From an uncultured Oribacterium sp. (lineage in GTDB: Bacteria > Bacillota > Clostridia > Lachnospirales > Lachnospiraceae), in NCBI GenBank assembly GCA_946413525.1, contig CAMKKZ010000006.1:99013-163012 (forward strand): a stretch of DNA of 64,000 bases, given 5' to 3'. Shown in pieces: positions 16,201-25,925 of this stretch. The notes under the pieces are model-generated. The model did not search any database and was not told the origin of the DNA. It was given only the letters and a program-made list of their open reading frames with translations. The translations under genes and the position numbers were made by a program. The first letter of the stretch is position 1. Every line of letters starts with the position of its first letter.

Positions 16201-16902
16201 TTTGATACCTCCATTATAAATGTTTTTTGGCCGCTTTAATTCCTGACAAAAAGCTGCGGTATCGCAAGATATACATCTCCGCAAGCTGCCTTGCCCGGTC
16301 TTCTGCGTCCGGTATGCCTGTCAGGATAAACAATTGCTTTTATTTGTCGATTTTCTTCTGTCATAATTGATTTTTTCGCGTTTCATGTCATTTTTCCCTG
16401 CTCTTTTTCGTTCTTGTCTTTCCTTTCTGTATCCTGACGAGGCTTATATTAAAACCTGATTCTGAAACGGAACTGAAAAGCAATTTTTTTTTTGTAATTA
16501 TTGAACACCCTCTGGATTTCAGAGAATTCCGGAGGGAAAGCTTACTTTTCCTCCGGAATTCTCTGAAATCCAGAGGGCGGACAAGGCGCGAAGCGCGGCA
16601 TGTTTCAACTTTAGAGGACTAAAGCATCTATGAGATTACCTTGAATATCGCGTAAATACGCACTTTTTCAGGTAGTCAGGCAGAAATTTCATTCCGCTGG
16701 ATTCCGTAGTATTTGAAACATGCGCGAGGCGCCTCCGGATGTCCTCATGTGCAGTCGCCAAAGGCGACTGCGAATAGGGTGATGAATAATAACATTTTTA
16801 TTGTCGGGGCGCTTTGGACAGTTCGCTAAAATTTGTGGAAAAGCGGTTCTTTCTATGTTAAAATGGGATGAATTATAGTTCATTGGGAGGAAATGGAACG
16901 TC
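16201..16902. other. Gene-free region with inverted repeats
   Basis: No convincing gene is present. Besides the 28-bp hairpin at 16508-16577, it holds inverted 10-mers CATGTTTCAA (16599-16608) and TTGAAACATG (16713-16722), 104 bases apart. A perfect 9-bp hairpin with loop AAA lies at 16751-16771. A stretch of TTTTTTTT occurs near 16487. Confidence 0.6.
16508..16577. repeat. Perfect 28-bp hairpin
   Basis: The left arm at 16508-16535 (begins CCCTCTGGATTTCAG) and the right arm at 16550-16577 are exact reverse complements. A G-T pair and three A-T pairs further close a 6-base loop. Related half-sites occur at 28485-28520 and 28702-28740. There is no T-run, so it is not an ordinary terminator. 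Confidence 0.85.
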
Positions 16903-18723
16903 ATGCCGGAAGGGTTGGGTAAGGACAATGGCAATAGGGACAATGGCAATGGGGAAGAGAAGGAAGAACTGGTAATTTCTGTCCGGGATGTGACGAAAAT
17001 TTACAAGCTTTATGAAAAGCCGATTGACAGGCTGAAGGAATCGCTGAGCTTCACGCACCGGAATTATCACAGGGATTTTTATGCCTTGAATCATATCAGT
17101 TTTTCCGTAAGGAAAGGGGAGGCCGTTGGCATTATCGGTACCAACGGCTCCGGAAAGTCCACTATGCTGAAGATTATTACGGGAGTGCTGACGGAAAGCT
17201 CCGGGACGGTGGAGACAAAGGGGACGGTCTGCGCCCTTTTGGAACTGGGAGCGGGCTTCAATCAGGATTACACCGGAATTGAAAATATTTATATGAATGG
17301 CACTATGATGGGCTTCACACGGGAAGAAATGGATCGGAAGCTTCCTGTCATACTGGAATTCGCGGACATTGGTGATTTTGTTCGGCAGCCCGTGAAGTCG
17401 TATTCCAGCGGCATGTTTGTCCGGCTTGCTTTCGCGCTTTATGTTTCCATGGATCCGGACGTGCTGATCGTGGATGAGGCTCTTTCCGTGGGAGATGTTT
17501 TTTTCCAGGCAAAATGTTATCACCGCATGGATCAACTGAAGAGGAGGGGCACTACGATTCTGATGGTGACCCATGATCTGGGATCTGTGATGAAATACTG
17601 TGACCGTGTGGTGCTGATCAACAAGGGGGAGAAGGTCTCCGAAGGCCCGCCGGGAGAGATGGTGGATCTCTATAAGAAGATTCTTGCCGGTCATGATCCC
17701 GGAGTCCATGACGGCAAGGCTATAGAAGGGAAAGGTTCTGCCTTGACAGAAGCGGCTTTTGCCGGAGGTTCTTCCTTTGATGCTGTCGCGCATGAGTCCG
17801 GGGCGGCTGCAGGAAGCAATGGAATGGGAAATGCTGTCGTTAATGCTTCAGGCGCTGACATTGCCGGAGGCGAAGCCCACAGCAGCCATGGCGGCAGCAT
17901 TACCGAAAGAGCTGACGGACGCGGCATTGCCGAGGGTGAAGCCCGCGATGGCCATGGTAACGGCATTATCGAAAGGGCAGATGGGCGCAGCATTACCGAA
18001 AGCGCGGTAGGCAGGGCTCATGGCGGTGGCATTGCCAAAGGGACCGATGGCCGCAGCATTACTGAAAACGCCACGCACAGCAGTCAGGGCAGCGGCATTA
18101 CCGAAGACGCAGCCAACGGCGCAGCCCACAGCGGTTCAGAAGACGGCATTAAGAGGGATGCCGATGGAATTGCTTCCGGAACCGGCGCGGGAACCATTCG
18201 TCCCGGAACGGCCGGAGGCGGGGTGGGGGACGGTGGCGTCCTGATGCAGTCAAAGCTGGCCCTGAACCCGGACGTCAAGCATTATGGCAACGGAAAGGCG
18301 GAGATATATGATTTTGGGATTCTGGATGAGAAGGGGAGGGTGACCAATGTGGTGCTGAAAGGGGAATACTTCAGTATCAAGGAGGTTATACGCTTCCACG
18401 ACAGGGTGGAGTCCCCCATATTCACCTTTACGATCAAGGACAAGCGGGGTATGGATTTGTCAGGTACCAACACCATGTACGAGGGAGAGGAAATCCCCCC
18501 GGTAAAGGATGGGGATGAATATATCTGCACCTTCCGCCAGCGTATGAGCCTGCAGGGCGGGGAGTACCTTCTGTCCATGTCATGCACCGGCTTTGAGCAA
18601 GGCGTGCATACGGTTTATGACAGGAAATATGATGTGGCATCCATTACGGTGCTTTCAAATAAAAACACGGTCGGGATTTATGATATGGAGTCAGTCGTGG
18701 CTCTGGAAAGGCATGACGCATGA
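16903..18723 (+). CDS. Polysaccharide ABC exporter ATPase, Wzt-like, with repeat insert
   Basis: This 606-residue ATP-binding subunit is of the O-antigen/teichoic-acid export type. The nucleotide-binding domain (about 20-265) shows Walker A GTNGSGKST (about 80-88), signature YSSGMFVRLAFAL (about 167), Walker B VLIVDEALSVGD and switch His in VTHD. The last ~150 residues (about 455-605) form a beta-rich Wzt C-terminal domain, which in this family binds the non-reducing end of the exported glycan. Between them lies about 180 residues of Gly/Ala/His/Ser low complexity with a 66-bp repeat. No Wzm-type permease is in the window. Its stop overlaps the next start (ATGA, 18720). Confidence 0.9.
   Translation: MPEGLGKDNGNRDNGNGEEKEELVISVRDVTKIYKLYEKPIDRLKESLSFTHRNYHRDFYALNHISFSVRKGEAVGIIGTNGSGKSTMLKIITGVLTESSGTVETKGTVCALLELGAGFNQDYTGIENIYMNGTMMGFTREEMDRKLPVILEFADIGDFVRQPVKSYSSGMFVRLAFALYVSMDPDVLIVDEALSVGDVFFQAKCYHRMDQLKRRGTTILMVTHDLGSVMKYCDRVVLINKGEKVSEGPPGEMVDLYKKILAGHDPGVHDGKAIEGKGSALTEAAFAGGSSFDAVAHESGAAAGSNGMGNAVVNASGADIAGGEAHSSHGGSITERADGRGIAEGEARDGHGNGIIERADGRSITESAVGRAHGGGIAKGTDGRSITENATHSSQGSGITEDAANGAAHSGSEDGIKRDADGIASGTGAGTIRPGTAGGGVGDGGVLMQSKLALNPDVKHYGNGKAEIYDFGILDEKGRVTNVVLKGEYFSIKEVIRFHDRVESPIFTFTIKDKRGMDLSGTNTMYEGEEIPPVKDGDEYICTFRQRMSLQGGEYLLSMSCTGFEQGVHTVYDRKYDVASITVLSNKNTVGIYDMESVVALERHDA
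17860..18096 (+). repeat. 66-bp in-frame composite repeat in the Wzt-like linker
   Basis: From 17899, three 22-residue units alternate a 9-mer (I-x-E-R-A-D-G-R-x type) and a 13-mer (I-x-E-x-A-...-H-G-x-G type). A lone 13-mer precedes them from 17860. Units are diverged but keep length exactly. Confidence 0.65.
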
Positions 18724-21700
18724 ATTTTGAACAGCACAAAACCAATCTTTGCGACTGGATGTATTACGGGCAGGTGGAAAGCGGGCTGGAGCGCATGGCA
18801 TCCGTGCTGCTGCTTGGCGAAAAAGAAGAGCTGGATCCCTTCGCGAAGATGCTTCGGAAACGCGTGGGCATGGTATCGGAGAAGCTGGATGACAATGTGT
18901 ATGACTATGTGATCATTCCCAGACTGACAGCGCGGGTGCTGCGGCTTTTCAAGGGCGACCCGCTGGGGGCTCTCCGCAGCCTGGCCGAAACATGGCTGAA
19001 TCCGGGCGGCAAGATACTCCTGGCTGTGGAAAACCAGAACGCCATTGATCTCCTCGCCTCAGATACTTACGAAGAGGGGATATGTTACTTTTCCAGGGAG
19101 AGGCTGGAGGAGCTTCGTCAGGAATTCCATAAGCTTTATCCCCAGTCAGAGGACATGGTGTATTATCCTTACCCTGATCTGACCATGCCGCTGAACTTCT
19201 ATTCTGACGACAGGCTGCCGAAGCTGGGGGAGGAGGATGAGAGCTGCGACAGGCTGGTTCAGGCCGACACTTTCCCGAATTTCGCGCCAGCCTTTCTATA
19301 TGTGCTGAAGCCGGAGCCCGGAGAGCAGTTACTGAAGGGTTACCGAAGCTTTATTCCCGTTTACATCCGCTATAATTCCAGTCGCCTGCCGGAATATGCC
19401 ATCAAGACGGAAATCCTGCGGGATGACAATGGGAAGCTGCATGTGCTGAAGGAGAGTCTGGATCGGCGCGCCAATACGCATATTGAAACGATTGCCAAAA
19501 ATGCCCAGATGCTTGAAAATACCGATGGGCTTCCCGCCCTGGTTCCGGAGGCGCTTTACCGCGGAACGCTTTCCGGCAACAGCCTGAGCGCTGTACAGTA
19601 TCCTTATGTGAATGGAAAGAGCCTGGCTGAAATACTGGCGGATTTGATTCAGGAAGGAAAAGCTCCGGTCAGGGAGCTGCAGGAAGCCTTGGAACTGGTG
19701 ATCGGTCAATGGGACATCCGTCCCGAAGAAGGGACGAGTGCCTTTGTCAACCCGGTCAACCTTGACGGGCTTTTTTCCAATGTTTTGATGGATGGGGAGA
19801 TGCCTACTCTCATTGACTGTGAATGGGTTGTGAGGGAGGACACGGAAATACGTTTCCTGGCGTATCGCAATCTGAAATACTGGTATGAGGAGTATAAGGG
19901 GGAACTGTCCGACGGCTTCGAAGACTTCGTGGGACTTTTCGGCTTTGACAAAGACGACATACAGCATTACGAGGAGCTTGAGAGGAATTTCCAGCTTTCT
20001 GTGCATGGAGAAGGGGCAGCACATAACATCTACGCGTACAAGTCCAGCCGTCCGGATCTTCGGAACATCGTGCAGCTCAAAAAGGAGCTGGTCATACAGG
20101 ACGGGAAGCTGCGCTACCTCCGAAGGGAGGAGAACGACAGGGCGGTGGCCATAGGGGCGCTGCGGGAGAAGCACCGTCTTTCCAATGTCCACGTGGGCAA
20201 TCTGAATAATGTCATTGCGATCCATGAACGGGACATTGTCACGCTGCAGGAGGAGATAGCTTTTTACAAGGGGCATCAAAGCCTGTCTTCCAGGATTCGT
20301 GAGCAGGCGGAGGCTCACTTCGATAAGCTTTTCCCGGAAGGATCCCGAAAAAGGAAGGCACTGGGGTATTTTCTGGACACGCTGCGACATCCCATCAGGA
20401 TGCTGAAGATGTTTTTCACGAAGGAAGGGCGCAATCTGATCGAAGGGGATATGGCCATCGGACGGGAATATCTGGATCACGGAATGGTAAAGCTGCCCTA
20501 TGCCGAACAGCCAAAGGTCAGCGTGGTCATCCCATGCTATAACCAGGTAATCTATACTTATCGCTGCCTCCTGTCCATAGTGGAGAATACGGATCCGGCG
20601 TTGACATCCTATGAGGTCATTATCGCGGACGATGTCTCAACGGACGCGACGAAGGAGATTCAGAAATTTGCGGAAAATATCGTTGTTGCCCGCAATGCGG
20701 AGAACCAGGGCTTCCTGAAAAACTGCAATCAGGCAGCGGCAAGGGCAAGGGGGGAGTACATTTTCTTCCTTAACAATGATACTACGGTGGAGCCGGGATG
20801 GCTTTCGAGCCTCGTGGAGATGATGGATGGCGATGATTCCATCGGCATGTGCGGTTCCAAATTATTATATCCGGATGGCCGGCTGCAGGAGGCGGGCGGC
20901 ATTATCTGGTCCGATGCCTCCGGCTGGAATTATGGCCGTCTGCAGGATCCGGAGCTTCCGGAGTACAACTATGTTAAGGAAGTGGACTATATTTCGGGAG
21001 CTGCCATCATGATACGCCGGTCGCTCTGGGAGGAGATTGGGGGATTTGACGAGCGCTTCGCGCCGGCTTATTATGAGGATTCCGATCTGGCCTTCGAGGT
21101 CCGCAGGCACGGGAAGAGGGTAGTGTTCCAGCCGGAGTCCAGGGTTGTTCATTATGAGGGCATTTCCAACGGGACGGATGTGAATGGTACCGGCCTGAAG
21201 CGTTATCAGCAGGTCAATCTTTCCAAATTTCAGGAGAAATGGAAGGATGAGCTTCGAAAGCAGGATGTCAATACGGGAAGCCCTAACCCTTTCCGGGCCA
21301 GGGAACGGGGGCAGGGGAAGAAGTATATCCTTGTCGTGGATCATTATGTGCCTACCTGGGACAAGGACGCGGGTTCCAAAACCACCTTCCAATACCTTCA
21401 GCTTTTCCTTCAGAAGGGCTACCGGGTCAAGTTCCTGCCGGACAATTTCCTGAAAATGGAGCCGTATACCTCGTCTCTGTGCCAAATGGGGATTGAAGTG
21501 CTTTATGGTCCTGTCATCTCATCGGGCATTTGGAAGTGGATTGAGGAAAACAGGCAGATGATTGACATTGTGTACTTCAACCGCCCGGACATTACGAATC
21601 ATTATATTGACTATATCCGCTCCCATACAGGGTGGAAACGCATTTTCTATGGTCATGACCTGCATTTCCTGCGCGAATACAGGGAATACCAGTTGACTGG

Positions 21701-22454
21701 CAATGAGGATAAGCTGCTTCAAAGCCAGAAGTGGCAGGAACTGGAGTTTTCCGTCATGCAAAAGACGGATATGAACTATTATCCTTCGGTGGAAGAGATA
21801 GAAGCCATCCACAGGCTTAACGAGGAGGTGCCGGCCAAGGCGATTACCGCCTATATATTTACGGATGACGCGGAGGTCGAGGGCGACTTTGAAAAGCGGG
21901 AAGGACTTTTGTTTGTCGGGGGCTTTGGGCATCCGCCGAACAAGGACGGGATTCTCTGGTTTGCCAACGAGATACTGCCCTTGATCCAGAAGGAGCTGCC
22001 GGACATCAGGCTGTACATTGCGGGGTCGAAGGCAGATGAGGAGGTTATGGCGCTTTCCGAAAGGCAGGGCATAGAGGTGCTGGGCTTTGTTTCTGATGAG
22101 CGGCTCCATGAGCTTTATCAGGAGAGCAGGATCGTAGTGGCTCCCCTCCGTTTCGGCGCGGGGGTCAAGGGCAAGGTGGTAGAGGCCATGCATGAAGGGG
22201 CGGTCATTGTGACAACGGGCTGCGGCGCCGAAGGGATTCCGCTGCAGCCTTCCGGCGGGGAAGCCGGGGCTGCCGGGTCGATCCTCAATATCGCGGACAC
22301 GGCGGACGGTTTTGCCGGAGCGGTGTTGCGTCTTTACAAGGATACGGAGGAGCTTTCTCAAATTTCCCTCAGGGCGCGGGATTTTGTCCGGCAGCATTAT
22401 TCCATGGATCATGCGTGGAGCGTGATCGAAGGGGATTTTCAAACTTTGACTTGA
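18720..22454 (+). CDS. Multidomain surface-glycan glycosyltransferase (GT2 + GT4-like)
   Basis: This 1244-residue protein appears to have four modules. Residues ~1-200 resemble a degenerate SAM-methyltransferase fold (ARVLRLFKGDPLGALRSL...LNPGGKILLAVEN). Residues ~210-400 look like a kinase/aminoglycoside-phosphotransferase fold (FSNVLMDGEMPTLIDCEWV near 350-370). A short coiled coil follows near 445-520. A GT2 domain begins near 600 (VSVVIPCYNQ, FFLNNDTTVEPGW, YEDSDLAFEVR). A GT4-like C-terminal domain starts near 865 and contains LLFVGGFGHPPNKDG and APLRFGAGVKGKVVEAMHEG. It probably assembles or caps a cell-surface polysaccharide exported by the coupled ABC ATPase. The N-terminal assignments are by fold impression only. 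The stop codon lies inside the repeat starting at 22444. Confidence 0.85.
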   Translation: MNFEQHKTNLCDWMYYGQVESGLERMASVLLLGEKEELDPFAKMLRKRVGMVSEKLDDNVYDYVIIPRLTARVLRLFKGDPLGALRSLAETWLNPGGKILLAVENQNAIDLLASDTYEEGICYFSRERLEELRQEFHKLYPQSEDMVYYPYPDLTMPLNFYSDDRLPKLGEEDESCDRLVQADTFPNFAPAFLYVLKPEPGEQLLKGYRSFIPVYIRYNSSRLPEYAIKTEILRDDNGKLHVLKESLDRRANTHIETIAKNAQMLENTDGLPALVPEALYRGTLSGNSLSAVQYPYVNGKSLAEILADLIQEGKAPVRELQEALELVIGQWDIRPEEGTSAFVNPVNLDGLFSNVLMDGEMPTLIDCEWVVREDTEIRFLAYRNLKYWYEEYKGELSDGFEDFVGLFGFDKDDIQHYEELERNFQLSVHGEGAAHNIYAYKSSRPDLRNIVQLKKELVIQDGKLRYLRREENDRAVAIGALREKHRLSNVHVGNLNNVIAIHERDIVTLQEEIAFYKGHQSLSSRIREQAEAHFDKLFPEGSRKRKALGYFLDTLRHPIRMLKMFFTKEGRNLIEGDMAIGREYLDHGMVKLPYAEQPKVSVVIPCYNQVIYTYRCLLSIVENTDPALTSYEVIIADDVSTDATKEIQKFAENIVVARNAENQGFLKNCNQAAARARGEYIFFLNNDTTVEPGWLSSLVEMMDGDDSIGMCGSKLLYPDGRLQEAGGIIWSDASGWNYGRLQDPELPEYNYVKEVDYISGAAIMIRRSLWEEIGGFDERFAPAYYEDSDLAFEVRRHGKRVVFQPESRVVHYEGISNGTDVNGTGLKRYQQVNLSKFQEKWKDELRKQDVNTGSPNPFRARERGQGKKYILVVDHYVPTWDKDAGSKTTFQYLQLFLQKGYRVKFLPDNFLKMEPYTSSLCQMGIEVLYGPVISSGIWKWIEENRQMIDIVYFNRPDITNHYIDYIRSHTGWKRIFYGHDLHFLREYREYQLTGNEDKLLQSQKWQELEFSVMQKTDMNYYPSVEEIEAIHRLNEEVPAKAITAYIFTDDAEVEGDFEKREGLLFVGGFGHPPNKDGILWFANEILPLIQKELPDIRLYIAGSKADEEVMALSERQGIEVLGFVSDERLHELYQESRIVVAPLRFGAGVKGKVVEAMHEGAVIVTTGCGAEGIPLQPSGGEAGAAGSILNIADTADGFAGAVLRLYKDTEELSQISLRARDFVRQHYSMDHAWSVIEGDFQTLT

Positions 22455-22632
22455 TGCCGCAGGCATTAAGTCCCATTTGTGTCGTGTTAGCGGCACAAAT
22501 GAAGCATGAAAAGAATCTTTCATGATCTTCCGTGGGGCGGGGCTCCATGACTGGAATCATGAAAGGAACTTTCATGATTTTTTGTGGGGCGGGGTCCCAT
22601 GACCGCAAGTATTAAAGGCTTGCCTTTCATAC
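22444..22632 (+). repeat. GCCGCAGGC-type hairpin repeat, copy 1 (longest)
   Basis: Hairpins ATGCC/GGCAT, CATTTGTG.../CACAAATG and paired TCATGAAAG/CTTTCATGA units form a chain. GGGGCGGGGCTCCATGA and GGGGCGGGGTCCCATGA repeat inside it. Shorter copies lie at 31603-31690, 37038-37185 and 41020-41105, all in the same orientation. Confidence 0.85.
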
Positions 22633-22709
22633 TGATAATGCGGAATGATCCAGGGGCTCAGTTGTGCGGAGCAGGCCGGGGGGATGGATACAGAAAGGGC
22701 ATTGCGTTA

Positions 22710-23507
22710 ATGGAGGCTGTTTTTTTGTGCGGAGGCATGGGTACGCGCCTTCGCTCTGTTGTTTCGGACAGGCCGAAGCCGCTGGCGGATGTGGAAGGCC
22801 GAGCCTTTATGGAATATCCGGTGGCGGAGCTTTGCTCCTGGTTCCGGGAGGATCCTGTTCGGAAAATAGTTTTTGCGGCGGGTTATAAGGGCAGGATGGT
22901 GGAAGAACATTTCGGGGACGGAAGCCGCTGGGGCTTCCGGGCGGCGTACGCTTATGAGGACGAACCGTTGGGGACGGCAGGAGCCATACGCAATGCATTG
23001 TCCTTTCTGACTGAGGAGAGAGCCTTTGTCCTGAACGCGGACACATTCTACCGGATCGATTACCGGGCCATGGCTGCGAAAATGGATGAAGAGGGGACGG
23101 ACATGCTGCTGGTGACCAGGGAGGTTCCCGATATTTCCCGTTATGGGGAGGTGCGGACGGGCGGAGGGCTTCTCATTGGATGGAATGAAAAGGTGCGGGA
23201 ATCCCGGGCTGGCGAGATTAACGGCGGCATTTACCTTATGAAACGGAGCCTGATTGAGAGCATACCGAAAGACAGGAAGATCAGTCTTGAAAATGAGATG
23301 ATACCCCGTTGGATTTCCGAAGGGGTACGGATTGGGGTCTTGCATTCTGATGGATATTTCATAGACATTGGCGTGCCGGAATCCTATAGGCGTTTTAAAG
23401 AGGATGCGAAGGAATTCGGGAAAGGGATGGGTTTTGACGCGCTTCAAGGAAAAGCGCGTCAAAATCCTCCCTTTGGTCGGACAAACCCTCAGTCGCCGGG
23501 AGGCTAG
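22710..23507 (+). CDS. Sugar-1-phosphate nucleotidyltransferase (HddC/RmlA-like)
   Basis: From ATG 22710 (AAAGGG 11 bases upstream) the protein opens with MEAVFLCGGMGTRLRSV, the nucleotide-binding loop of NTP transferases (G-G-x-G-T-R-L), and DRPKPL, the phosphate-binding segment. AYEDEPLGTAGAIRNAL, FVLNADTFY (metal-binding Asp) and GEINGGIYLMKRSLI follow as expected. It activates a sugar-1-phosphate to an NDP-sugar. The closest feel is the D-glycero-manno-heptose-1-phosphate or mannose-1-phosphate guanylyltransferase group, not proven. It follows the glycosyltransferase and likely feeds it. The last ~24 residues (from FDALQGKARQ) are encoded by a palindromic repeat, so the native C-terminus is replaced. 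Confidence 0.87.
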   Translation: MEAVFLCGGMGTRLRSVVSDRPKPLADVEGRAFMEYPVAELCSWFREDPVRKIVFAAGYKGRMVEEHFGDGSRWGFRAAYAYEDEPLGTAGAIRNALSFLTEERAFVLNADTFYRIDYRAMAAKMDEEGTDMLLVTREVPDISRYGEVRTGGGLLIGWNEKVRESRAGEINGGIYLMKRSLIESIPKDRKISLENEMIPRWISEGVRIGVLHSDGYFIDIGVPESYRRFKEDAKEFGKGMGFDALQGKARQNPPFGRTNPQSPGG

Positions 23508-23592
23508 CCTCGACCCGCAAGCGGGTCAAGGCATATTCCCTACGAGGTTCGCCAGATACGGACATGAATGCTCCTGAAGGAACATTCATGTC
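23432..23592 (-). repeat. Modular palindromic repeat (core copy 5), overlapping a gene end
   Basis: This is the reverse-oriented relative of 12701-13010: a TTTTGACGCGC hairpin end, a GC-rich middle, the core CGCCAGATACGG (23550-23561) and the head palindrome GACATGAATG...CATTCATGTC. It begins inside the nucleotidyltransferase frame and supplies its stop codon at 23505-23507. Confidence 0.88.
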
Positions 23593-24130
23593 CTATGTTT
23601 TTCGAGTGAAAAGGCGGAGGGTCCTCCTGCCCATTGTCAGCATTGTATCCAGTCAGACTGACTCGTTATATGAAAAGTGGGTTGCTTCAGGTGGCCTCTG
23701 ATATTGAGGTATTAATGGACGAAGCCGGAGAACTCTGGAAGAACAAGGGTTCTCGGTTCCGTCTTTTTTGACTTAGGATATGGCTTCGAGACGTTCTGTG
23801 AAGAAGCTGACTGCTCAAAGGAACGATCAGCTTGTCTGATAGTAAGAACGGAAACATATTCCAGTCATTCTCAAATTTGTGATAGTAAGAACTGAAATAT
23901 ATTCCTGCCATAACAGAAAAGAATAATGAAATGGTATTGCATTTTATTGAAGTTAATGATATATTACCTTGCGTTATGATTTTAATGGTTTAAACTTTAA
24001 TGCGTTAAAGCGATTTGAGAAACTTTCACGTTTGCATGCTTTCTCATTAAGGCGTAGCCTGTTTCAATCATAACGTGTCCTAAAACGGGTCAGATACAGA
24101 AAAGAAAGAAGAAAGGTAAAAGGTGGGAAG
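23593..24130. other. Gene-poor region with a 26-bp direct repeat
   Basis: Two 26-bp direct repeats (TGATAGTAAGAAC...ATATTCC) lie at 23837-23862 and 23880-23905, with two mismatches. A 33-codon frame at 23670-23771 (+) lacks a ribosome site and I do not support it. The segment is AT-rich toward the symporter gene and probably holds its promoter, but I see no clear -35/-10 pair. Confidence 0.5.
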
Positions 24131-25660
24131 ATGAAGACATTGCTTCTGATCTTGTATTTCGCTGTTATGGTGGGAATCGGCTTTTACTGCCGTAAAAACG
24201 CCACAGATGTCAACGGCTTTGTGCTGGGCGGACGCTCGGTCGGCCCATGGCTCACGGCTTTTGCTTATGGGACATCTTATTTTTCGGCAGTCGTGTTTGT
24301 GGGATATGCCGGTCAGTTTGGCTGGCGTTATGGGATTTCGGCCACATGGGCCGGTATCGGGAATGCCCTGATCGGGTCTCTTTTGGCCTGGGTCATCCTG
24401 GGGCGCAGGACAAGGATCATGAGCCAGCATTTGAATTCCGCAACCATGCCTCAGTTTTTTGGCCAGCGTTTCAAGAGCCCTGCGCTGAAGATTGGCGCCT
24501 CCGTCATTATCTTCATATTCCTGATCCCGTACACGGCTTCTTTGTACAACGGTTTGTCTCGTCTTTTCGGGATGGCTTTCAGCATTGACTATTCCATCTG
24601 CATCCTGCTGATGGCGGTCCTGACGGCAATATATGTCATTGCCGGTGGATATATGGCGACAGCGATCAATGATTTCATACAGGGCATTATCATGCTGGTT
24701 GGAATCAGCGCGGTAGTGCTTGCGGTACTGAAAAGCAAGGGAGGCTTTCTTGCGGCATTGGATGGCCTTGGTCGTGTGACGGATGAGACGGTTTCCACCA
24801 CGCCGGGAATTTTCGCTTCCTTCTTTGGGCCGGATCCGCTGAACCTGTTGTTCGTGGTCATCCTCACTTCCCTGGGAACCTGGGGACTTCCGCAGATGGT
24901 GCAGAAATTTTATGCCATCAAAGATGAGTCGGCTATAAAGAAGGGAACGATTATCTCTACCCTTTTTGCTTTTGTGATTGCCGGCGGCTGTTATTTCCTG
25001 GGTGGTTTTGGCAGGCTTTTTTCCGACCAGGTGAATGTGGCAAGGGACGGCTATGATTCCATTATCCCCGCAATGCTTTCCAACCTTTCTCCGGGAATGA
25101 TCGCGCTGGTGGTCATCCTTGTGCTTTCAGCTTCCATGTCCACCCTGTCTTCTCTGGTGATTGCATCCAGTTCGACTTTGACAATTGACTTTTTGAAAGA
25201 TAATTTCGTGGAAATGGACGAGGAAAAGCAGGTTCGCTGGATTCGCTGGCTGGTGCTTGCCTTCATTGCGATTTCGGCAATACTGGCTCTGATCCAGTAC
25301 AAGAGCTCGGTGACGTTTATCGCTCAGCTTATGGGTGTTTCATGGGGCGCACTGGCTGGAGCTTTCCTGGCCCCCTTCCTGTACTCTCTGTATTCGAAGT
25401 GGGTGACAGAGGCTTCCTGCTGGGTCTGCTTTTTGTTTGGAAGCCTTGTCATGACGGCCAATATATTTGTGCGCAGTTCTTTCCCGGCAATGCTCCAGTC
25501 CCCTATAAACTGTGGCGCGTTTGCCATGCTGGCAGGACTTGTCATTGTGCCTTTGGTGAGCTTCGTAACCCCACGACCGGACGTGAACATGGTGGAAGAA
25601 GCATTCAGATGCTATGAGCGTCCTTCCCGCGTTCCTCAGAAGACAGCCTTGGGTGATTGA
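24131..25660 (+). CDS. Sodium:solute symporter (SSS family)
   Basis: This 509-residue membrane protein with about thirteen hydrophobic segments takes up a small solute using the Na+ gradient. The N-terminal DVNGFVLGGRSVGPWLTAFAYGTSYFSAVVFVGYAGQFGW is the diagnostic start of the PutP/PanF family. SASMSTLSSLVIASSSTLTIDFL in the middle matches the conserved Na+-site helix (Ser/Thr-rich). The substrate is not resolved; proline, pantothenate, acetate and sialic acid transporters share these motifs. AGGTGGGAAG precedes the ATG. It is monocistronic, flanked by repeats on both sides. Confidence 0.93.
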   Translation: MKTLLLILYFAVMVGIGFYCRKNATDVNGFVLGGRSVGPWLTAFAYGTSYFSAVVFVGYAGQFGWRYGISATWAGIGNALIGSLLAWVILGRRTRIMSQHLNSATMPQFFGQRFKSPALKIGASVIIFIFLIPYTASLYNGLSRLFGMAFSIDYSICILLMAVLTAIYVIAGGYMATAINDFIQGIIMLVGISAVVLAVLKSKGGFLAALDGLGRVTDETVSTTPGIFASFFGPDPLNLLFVVILTSLGTWGLPQMVQKFYAIKDESAIKKGTIISTLFAFVIAGGCYFLGGFGRLFSDQVNVARDGYDSIIPAMLSNLSPGMIALVVILVLSASMSTLSSLVIASSSTLTIDFLKDNFVEMDEEKQVRWIRWLVLAFIAISAILALIQYKSSVTFIAQLMGVSWGALAGAFLAPFLYSLYSKWVTEASCWVCFLFGSLVMTANIFVRSSFPAMLQSPINCGAFAMLAGLVIVPLVSFVTPRPDVNMVEEAFRCYERPSRVPQKTALGD

Positions 25661-25828
25661 TGAGCCGATTTGTTCCGCAGGCGGTTCGCTATGACAGAAT
25701 TCAGAGTGGCAAAAAACCACTCTGATAGATGAGCCGATTTGCCCCGCAGGCGGTTCGCTATGTCAGAATTTAGAGCAAGCAAAGCCCACTCTGATAGATG
25801 AGAGTGACAAAAAACCACTCTGATAGAT
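25660..25828 (+). repeat. 69-bp tandem direct repeat, 2.4 copies
   Basis: Copies at 25660-25728 and 25729-25797 share TGAGCCGATTTG, CCGCAGGCGGTTCGCTATG and CCACTCTGATAGA. A partial third copy ends near 25828. The first copy starts at the symporter stop codon. Confidence 0.8.
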
Positions 25829-25925
25829 GAGACGTCATGCTCATGAACGATTACAAATCACAAAATGGCGCATCTCAATAAGAGGGAGTGGCATGGGATG
25901 GAAGGGAAAACGGGGACGCAATTTT

